Source: Lactifluus volemus
Taxonomy: Eukaryota > Basidiomycota > Agaricomycetes > Russulales > Russulaceae
Length of the DNA: 64,000 nucleotides
Reading direction: 5' to 3'
Assembly: GCA_022376515.1 (NCBI GenBank)
Contig: WTXI01000034.1
Span: 1 to 64,000 of the forward strand
Below, piece by piece: positions 56,365 to 64,000 of this stretch. The position numbers and the translations under genes are program-made. How positions within the stretch are numbered: position 1 is the first letter of the stretch; every line of letters starts with the position of its first letter. Under the pieces are notes generated by a model. It did no database searches, was not told where the DNA came from, and saw only the letters and a program-made list of their open reading frames with translations.

Positions 56365-59300
56365 TCACGCACGTTCCATGTACCAGTCACATAAGTATGC
56401 AGCAGCAGCTGCCGCCATTATCAGTGGGAGGGGGAGGTGGAGGTAGACTAGGAGGATGAGCCGGATGAGGTGGACTGGAAGGATGGACGGGACGAGGTGG
56501 ACTGGGAGGGCGAGCCGGATGGACAGGACTGGGGGACGGGCAAACCCGCTGGAGGAACTACTGAGGGGATCGTTGGGGGAACCGTTGGGGAGACCACCGG
56601 GGTCTCTGTGTCCACCCCACCTTCGTGAATCATCTAGATCTGAGGAGTTACCAGCAATGGAACGCTGTCCGTGTAGATTGGATTGGTCAGGGGAGGCTGA
56701 CCAAGGGTCATTCGCTGATTGTCACATGGAATCAACAACACAGACACACAACAGGCTCGGTATACACATACCTGCCTGCATGATGAGTTTCATCGTCGCA
56801 GACGTTGAGGGAGGGGGAGAGAAATGCGATTCCTTCTGGGGGTATCGTTCAGTGTGTGAACTTGGCGGGGGTAAGCTACCCCATGATCTCGCAGTGTCTG
56901 GAACACTGGCCCCATCTGCCCGTGATGCATTGTTATCAGATCCATGGCGAGGGTGTGAGGAGCCTGTTCGTCTAATAACACCTCCTGAGGTAGGGCCATA
57001 CTCGGGCGACACGGTATGATGTTGGTTTGGCTGTTGAAAACGGGAAGTGCTTCTGTCAATTCGAGGCGGTGCGGATGATTGCTGGTGCGGAGCGGGTTCT
57101 GCCGCTGTGGCCGCAACACGCTCACGTCGCTCAGGGACGGCAGTCGGAAGATCCACGTGACTTCTCCCGTAGTTGGCACTTGAGCCATGTCTCTTTTCAG
57201 GTTCACCTGGAGGTGTATCCTTCGTCTGACCCATACTGCTAGAAGTTTTCTTTATCGCTGCTGGTGGTGGGGATGGCGGCAACGAAGACGTGGATGGAGC
57301 TCCTCCCCATGGTAAATGTGACGAAGATGACCCCGCAAAGGACTGGACGGAAGGACCCCGATCATCCACTCGAGATTTTGCATGTACTTCACGATGTGGG
57401 TCCTTATTTGCATCGGAAGATCCAGATCTACTCGCCTCCGCGGCTTCTGGATGACTTGAGGAACCATCACCACCAGTCTTTCGCGATATCCGCACAGGTT
57501 GTATGTTCTGAGGAGAAACTGTTGGGGGATTCGTTTCGTCCAATAGCGAGGTTGTAGACCGCGATATGAAGCCCGGACTCTCCGTACCGGGGACATTTGG
57601 TGTGAGTTTACTGCGTGACTTGGACACGGGTATGGCACGCGCTGCTTGGGTTCGTGGACCGTCAGTACCGATGGGAGGCTGTGGAAGATGGCTCCCGTTA
57701 AGAATCACAAACGAAGACAATGTCTTAGGAGGCGGGCGTACGACTTCGGTTGTCCCCCTTGGAATCCCACCTCTCTGCTGTTCACCACCTCCAGCTCGTC
57801 CACTGCCCTCTGGTCTGGTTGACTCCATATGGCTCGGTTCAGACCTGCTTGTTGGGATACTCGAATCCGCAGTGGTGCTGGGTGTTGGGCGAGTGGAAGG
57901 TTTTCTAGACAGACTTGGCGAGGACAACGAATGGGTATGTTCGATGCGGTCTTGAGGCGACTTTGTGCGCGCACGATTTTCCATGGGGGTCTGAGACTTC
58001 TCTCTTGAGGTTCCCATGCTCGATGGGGGCTCCTTTTTTGCAACGGGATCACCTGTTCCTTGACGCACCCCAGAAGAATGGGGAGGCGGAGCCGGCGGCA
58101 AGGGTTCACCAAGGTTGACGCCATGTCCCTGACCGGGTACCGCTGCCGGTAATGTTGGCTGTAGTCTTCGATCCTGCATGCTTAAACCACTATCTGAGGC
58201 TTACAATTGGATCAACAACGGAGAAAAATGACAGATTTAGACGTGAACACACCCTCCTTCCGTGAGCTACTCATCATATCCAAGGGCTTATTTAGCGGGG
58301 AGCCGAGAGGTGTAGGAGGGAGAGCGTTTGCATCAGGTTTGTTCAAAGGTTGCTCGGGTGGAGGAGACAATGCCTTAGTAGGAGGGGTTAACGCGTCAGC
58401 TGTCGTTTTTGGGATGGCACCTCCTTGCTGTCCACCATCTCGAGCTTTTCCACCATCTCCTGCGCCGTCTGGTCTCACCGACCCCAAACGATTGGGTTCA
58501 GTCCTGCTCGTTTGGGTACTCGAGTGTGCAGTATTGTTAGGAGGGTGGTGAGTGGAAGGTAGTTTAGACAGACTTGGCGAGGACGACGGCTGGATATTTT
58601 CTATGCGATCTAGAGGTGATTTTATGCTCGTACGACTGTCCGTGGCTGTCTGGGACATCTCTCTTGAGATGCCCTTGCTTGGTGAAGCCTCCCTTTTGGA
58701 AACAGGGTCAATTTCACCTCGACGCACCGCTGAAGATAAAAGAGGCGGCGGCGGGTCACGAACGTTGACACCAAGTCCCTCAGTCGACTCCGCTGCTGGC
58801 GAAATGGTTTCTAGTCTTCGAATCTGCGTGCTTGAATTATTATTTAAGACTTACGAAGGAATTAGCAACACAGACAAATGACATATTTACGCGTACACAT
58901 ACCTTCCTTCCCTGTGGTTCTACCAGTGGAGCTGGCCGGCATATCCAAGCTTTTTTTTGCTGGTGAATCGAGTAGTGTGGGAGGGAGAGAACTTGCACCA
59001 GTGGCCTCCAAGGCTTTGTTCGAAGGCTTCTCGGGTTGAGAACTAGCAGGTGGCGGGCGTAAGGCCTCGTTTGTCTTTCTCGAAACACCACTGCCCTGTT
59101 GTCCACCATCTCCAGCTTGTCCACCAGCCCCGACGCCCTCTGGCCTCATGGACTCAGAATGAGCGGATTCCACTTTGCTTTTTGTTGGAGCACCCGAGTA
59201 TGTATTGTTAGTGTGAGTATGAGGTTGTCCGGACGGACTTGGTGAGGACGATGGATCTATGCGATCTGGAGGAGATTTTGTGCGCGTACGACTTTCCGTG

Positions 59301-61607
59301 GGTGTCTGAGATATCTCTCTTGAGAATCCCAGGATTGATGAAGGCTCTTTCTTGGGAACAGGATCGCCTTGGCCTTGACGCACTGCGAATGAACTGGCGG
59401 GCGTCTGCAGGCCATTAAGGTTGGCGCCATGTGCATCGGCGGACTCGGCGACTGACGAAGGGGGTTCTGGTGTTCGAACCTGCACGCTTGAGCGACTATC
59501 TGAGACTTACAAGCGGATCTGCGAATCAGCGACAGAGAAAAATGGCAGATTTTAGACATACCCATACCCTCCTTCCGCGTTGTTCTATCACCAGAGCTGG
59601 CAGGCATTTTTTTTGCTGGTGAATCAAGTAGTGAAGCAGGGCCCGACGAAGCTTTGCTGGAAAGTTGATCGGGTAGAGAAGACAACGCCTTAGTAGGAGC
59701 CGGGTGTATGGCTTCCGTTGTCTTTCTTGAGATGCCGCCTCCCTGCCATCCACCGTCGCCAGGTTGTCTACCACCTGCGCCCTCTGGCCTTGTTGACTCC
59801 GAATGAGGCTCAGTCCGGCTTTTTGTTTGGGTATCCGAGTATGAAGCACTGTCGGCGTGTGTGTGTGTTTGTCCGGACGGGCTTTGTGAGGACGATGAAT
59901 GGTTATGTTCTTTGCGATCTGAAGGAGATTTCGTGCGCGTACGACTATCAATGGGCTTCTGAGACATCTCCCTTGAAATGACCGTGCTTGATGATTGCTC
60001 TCTTTTCGCCGAAGGGTCACCTTGACCCTGACGTACTGCTAAAGAATGGGATTGCGGCGGCGGGTCACGAAGGTTGTCGCCATGTCTCTCGGTTGGCTGC
60101 GAAGTGGGTTTTGGACTTCGACCTTGCGTGGTTGAGCTACTATGTGCTAACGAGGAAATCAGAGACAGCGCAAATCACAGAAAGACGCACACACACCTTT
60201 CTTAAGTGTCGTTCCATCACTGGCACTGTCCGTCGTTTCCCCCTTTTTTTTCGCCAGTGTATCATGTGGGGCAGAAAGGAAAGGTATTTCAGCACTGGCA
60301 CTAGGGTCCATTTTGTTTGAAGGTTGGTCGCGCGGCGGAGACGATGCCTTAGGAGGCGGGGATGAGCCACCCCACGGCCTCGCAGTGTCTGGAATACTGC
60401 CATCTACGCGTGATGCGTCGTTATCAGATCCACGGCGAGGGTGTGAGGAGCCTGATCGTCTAATGACACCTCCTGGGAAACTTGAGGGGATTGGAGAGGC
60501 AGTGCTACTAGCAAAGGACTCGGAGGACACCGTATCATGTTGGTTTGGTTGTTGAAAACGGGAAGTGCTTCTGTCAATTCGAGGTGTTACGGATGATTGC
60601 TGGCGCGGAGAGGGTTCTAGCGCTGTGGCCGCAACACGCTCAGGCACGGCAGTCGAAAGATCCACGTGACTTCTCCCGGAGTTGGCACTTGAGCCAAGTC
60701 TCCTTTCAGGTTCACCTGGAGGTGTATCCTTCGTTTGACGCATGCTACTGGAAGTCTTCTTTATCGCTGCTGGTGGTGATGACGACAACGACGACGCGGA
60801 TGGAGCTCCCCATGGCAAATGTGACGAAGATGACCCCGCAAGGGACTGGACGGAACGACCACGATCCTCCATTCGAGAGTTCGCATGTGCTTCACGGTGT
60901 GGGTCGTTGTGTGCATGGGAAGAATTACTCGTCTCCATGGCTTTGGGGTGACTTGAGCTTGAGGAACCATCACCACCGGTCTCTCGCGATGTCCGCACAG
61001 GTTGTATGTTCTGAGAAGAAACTGGGATAGGTGGGGGATTCTTCTCGTCCAATAGCGAGGTTGTAGACCGTGATATAATGCCTGTACTCTCGCGTTGCGT
61101 CGTACCGGGGATGTTTGCTCTGAGTCTACTGTACGACTTGGAGACGGGTATGGCACGCGTTGCTTGGGTTAGTGGATCGTCAGGACCAGTGAAAGGCTGC
61201 GGAAGATGACCCCTGTTAAGAACAGGTATTGATTATACGCGAGAACTCACCTGTGCAGGTCGATTCTGTGCCCTGGCCTCTACATTGAGCGTGTTGGTAC
61301 CTCCAGGCCGAGGTGTCATTTGAGAAAAACCTGAGGATTCTACTGAGGAGCCAGTAGAATCGGTACGTGCATAAGAGTGACCACCTGTAATGCCCTCGAG
61401 GCGATCGCTCAAAGGCCCCCTTCTCGCATTATGTCCAATTTGTCTCGACGCCCCATTTGTCTGTTGAGAGTTGAGATCCTGGTTCTGACACATAATTCGG
61501 GACGGAGATACAAAACGAACCTGTGTATCACAATTTAGTGAAGTTGGGATAGTTTTTAGGGGGGCCTCTTCTGGGCGGACTGATCCATCGGGGGTATAGG
61601 TAGACAT
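56365..61607 (-). CDS. Gene H: Ser/Pro-rich protein with CDWYMERA tail, 1637 aa
   Basis: Exons on the minus strand: 61607-61251, 61196-60197, 60146-59568, 59505-58903, 58849-58253, 58199-56772 and 56714-56365, all in phase and open. The first exon (MSTYTPDGSVRPEEAPLK) is the most diverged in the family, but keeps RPAQ before the intron. Exons 2-6 are the common low-complexity modules. The 1428-nt exon 6 contains FVILNGSHLPQ, an exonised intron end shared with E. The last exon begins NDPWSASPDQSN, becomes hydrophobic (VHLVPSILPVHLIRLILLVYLHLPLPLIM) and ends AAAAAAYLCDWYMERA. The hydrophobic stretch could be a tail anchor. Pseudogene G ends the same way but with a less hydrophobic middle. No known domain. 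Confidence 0.75.
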
Positions 61608-63516
61608 AGAACAAAGTGCTACACTCGACGAATGAGTCCGCTCGAAATATGTGGAGGGCTAGGGTAGCGTCGACGGGCCATGCTGATTACTCGTGGCCCG
61701 TTAGCGCTATCGTTCTCATGATGCTGTTCCTACAGCAGTAATCAGCGAGGCGCTCCCTTCCTCCCAAAAGAGTGATAAATTACGTCCAAAAAGGCACAAT
61801 ATCGGCATTTAACGTGCAGGGCTTTCCAAGCAACGAGGGTGCGTTCGGAGAGTCAAAGGAACACGAGGTAAGACAAGTAAAAGCAGTACAACAGACAAGA
61901 ACCTGACTCGGAGGACATCAGGGTTGCCCCACATATGCATTGGATATGAATCACGTACCGTCAAACATGTTACGGTCGCTGTGCATTCGGATGTATGTAG
62001 TCGATACCCGGATCGGCACATACTGTAGTACTAGTAGGGCTCGCCCACTCAGCGTGACTGTGCAAAGCGTGCCGGTGATCAATGCTTGCATGAACCCTCA
62101 AGGTGAGTTGAATTAACCATGACGTGAATTCAAGGTCGTTTATTACCTTGTTTGCTGCCTTGCTTGCCCGCACAGTACCGTTTACACCGCTGCGGCTTAG
62201 TCATGGCACCCACGCCGCCCCAACAAGGTTACTGCATCTTCACCCACAGCTTCTAACACCACCCGATCATCTGGCGACACCATGCGAAGTATCGTTGTTA
62301 CTGTGCAGCAGAAACCTCCGCATTATTGATTCTTTATATCAGTTACTATGGATGCTTTCCCCCTTGACAAACTGAACCACCTCATACTAGGTAGGTGTGT
62401 CACAGGAACACGCATATTACATTGGGCGGCCAGGATACGGGTCGAAGGCTTTTCATGACCTTGTGTCACCCTCGTGCTAGTGCTAGGGATCATAGCGTGG
62501 TTGGTGATCGTCAACGGCTGGTCCTGAAAATTCCCAACAACCCTTGGCCCTGGGTGGCCAATTGCGACGGGGCGGCGTAGGAGTTTTTTTTTTTTTCGTT
62601 CGCGCCCCACTTTGAGAAGAAATTGAGTGACGTCAAACTGTTCCGGTACATGGCGTGAGGATGCCCGTTATACAAAGCCGCGTATCATTAGGTCCCCCCG
62701 TCCTCCTTGGACGATGTTCTCATGGGTTTATTACATCTGCGCCAGATGATGTCGGGAAACCCTTTTTTGGTGACCCAAGGTACTAGTTGGAGTCCGAGCG
62801 GCGTCAACTTGGCTGCTAACCGACCCCGGGTTGAGGTCGATCACAGAAGGGTGATACAGTAGTCCCTTGATGCATGATGTATACGCATGGCCTGGGCGCT
62901 CGTACCCGTGTGGCCCCAGCGCCAGCGCCACAGCGACCGTTCATACCAAAACTCATGGCTCTCCGAATATCCTAGTCATCACGTACTAGTGCATACTCTG
63001 AACATTTCACACAAACATCCTGGGGTGAAATTTCTGCATCTCCAGCCCCAACTATATTTGACCCGCCGAGCAAAAATTCACGGTGATGACGGGGTCTTAT
63101 CAAAATCTCTCTGAGGGCTCCTTGCTAGAAGGCAAAAGCTTAAGAACCGCTTTGCTTGTTCTCATGCCCAGAGGGTTCAGCCTAAGTTAAGTACAAAGCC
63201 CGATAGCTGCGATTCGCCGTGGGTGGCAGTCACGTGGTCAGGGAGCGCACAACCGGAAGAAGCAAGCCAAACTTCATGAACACGAACAGGAAAAACAAAA
63301 AAACATGTTGAATTGATACATGTCGGGCAAAATGCGATGGCTACGAAGTGGACAAGAACAGTAATGGCTAAGTCTATAAAGATATGCATGTGGAGAAACG
63401 ACCCCTTAATAATTTTTTCTAAAACTTCTTCGGTTGTCTTCTTTCTTTCTTGTTTGAGCGCGCACGTGCGTGTGTATCGTATCGTTCGATCATTCGTCAC
63501 AAATTCGTTTTCTCAT
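61608..63516. other. Upstream region of H and intergenic spacer
   Basis: 61610-61800 is a diverged version of the family upstream block (GGGCTAGGGTAGCGTCGA, CTACAGCAGTAATCAGCGAGG, CTTCCTCCCAAAAG). Beyond about 62100 no family sequence is seen. There is a T run at 62583-62597 without a recognisable element attached. The rest is non-coding as far as I can tell and includes the 3' UTR of the next gene. Confidence 0.45.
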
Positions 63517-64000
63517 TCATTGCCTTGTCGCCAATGCCGAGAGCAAAATATCAAAGTCCAATTTGGCAGCTAAAAAAAAAAGGAAAACGACCATAAATCT
63601 CTCTATGTCAGACTCCATTTCTTTGTAACCACGCACCTTTCAACACAAGCGCCGTAAAAGTCCGCGCCACTTCCGGGCGTTCCGTCTCAAGTCTGCGCAG
63701 CGCGTCCACTCCCAAGCGCCACAGTACCGCGGGTCGCTCCGCGACCACCGTAGCGTTACGCGCGAGCCCTGCGAGCCCCGATAATTCACCCGCGAGCGTC
63801 CCTGGTACCATGGATTCCTCGATCACGGGCGTATGCGCCGCAAAGTGGTACGTGGCGCGCAGCACCCCCGCACCGATAACGTACAGTCCGTCTGCGGCAT
63901 CGCCCTGTCTCCAGAGCACGTGGTCCTTGGGTACCGCGATGCGTTCAAAGTAGGGCGCGAGCTGTTCGAGTACCGCACGATCCGCGGCGTAAGGAGAGAA
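63517..64000 (-). CDS. SulP-type anion transporter, C-terminal cNMP-binding fold (partial)
   Basis: The gene enters from beyond the right edge. The exon 64000-63637 is open from the window end (FSPYAADRAVLEQLAPYFER, VLWRQGDAADGLYVIGAG, GTLAGELSGLAGLARNATVV). A 67-bp intron (63636-63570, GTGCGT...TTTTTTTAG) and a final exon 63569-63517 coding AAKLDFDILLSALATRQ complete it. Without splicing the frame would end early at 63608. The GELSGLAGLARNATVVAE segment is the phosphate-binding-cassette region of a cyclic-nucleotide-binding fold. Fungal SulP/SLC26 permeases of the YGR125W (VSB1) type carry such a fold after a STAS domain, and the ending ALATRQ is familiar from them. The membrane part lies outside the window. 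It is unrelated to the repeat family. Confidence 0.8.

Noticed and set aside
62583..62597. LINE poly-A tail in minus orientation
   Set aside because: Only a T run is present. I found no matching target duplication and no coding remnant beside it.
63608..63919. Complete 103-aa protein
   Set aside because: The frame is open to the window edge and a GTGCGT donor with a T-rich acceptor leads to a conserved last exon, so it is part of a larger transporter gene.

Overview
The window looks like a repeat-rich accessory region of a filamentous basidiomycete, probably an Agaricomycete. The grounds are introns of about 50-75 bp with GTRNGT donors, a Plavaka-type (CACTA-related) DNA transposon with its usual companion gene, a LINE with a poly-A tail, and at the right edge a fungal SulP-type permease tail with a cyclic-nucleotide-binding fold. 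No similarity search could be run. Family names come from motif recognition and exon models were assembled by hand from splice signals and reading frame.

Most of the window (about 0.4-61.8 kb) is one locally amplified gene family. Members share a conserved upstream block of roughly 0.4-0.5 kb, a first exon beginning MDPL or MDIPI, and long Ser/Pro-rich, presumably disordered exons bounded by short, nearly identical introns. The internal exons are phase 1-1 multiples of three, so they can be duplicated or lost without breaking the frame. Four different 3' modules are attached: (i) a globular domain resembling the BBC1/AIM3 cysteine-proteinase-fold domain, in plus-strand genes A (4.6-5.8 kb), B (32.8-38.1 kb, 1655 aa) and C (47.9-51.5 kb, 1130 aa); (ii) short Cys-rich tails, in minus-strand D (8.0-10.9 kb, broken), E (38.9-44.4 kb) and F (52.0-55.1 kb, 954 aa); (iii) an Ala-run tail ending CDWYMERA, in minus-strand G (broken) and H (56.4-61.6 kb, 1637 aa); (iv) a 277-291 aa ORF in U1 and U3, with a remnant in U2, whose upstream exons are degenerate. 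The order U(-), BBC1-like(+), Cys-tail(-), CDWYMERA-tail(-) recurs as a tandem cassette starting near 0.4, 30.4 and 45.4 kb; the middle cassette lacks a separate CDWYMERA member.

Mobile DNA lies inside this array. A TA-flanked MITE (3848-4532) carrying a tRNA-like segment split the upstream region of gene A. A second TA-flanked MITE (7014-7792) was itself hit by a 5'-truncated LINE tail (7096-7524, 13-bp target duplication). Pseudogene G is interrupted by a nearly full-length but frameshifted LINE (13031-20325, 14-bp duplication) and, 153 bp further on, by a Plavaka transposon (20493-28435, CA duplication) whose transposase is intact in nine exons apart from one shift at a C7 run. Paralogous copies supply the empty sites for the Plavaka and the first MITE.

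Beyond about 62 kb the family ends. The last 0.5 kb is the 3' end of a minus-strand SulP-like transporter gene with a clear final intron, probably marking the return to ordinary conserved genome.
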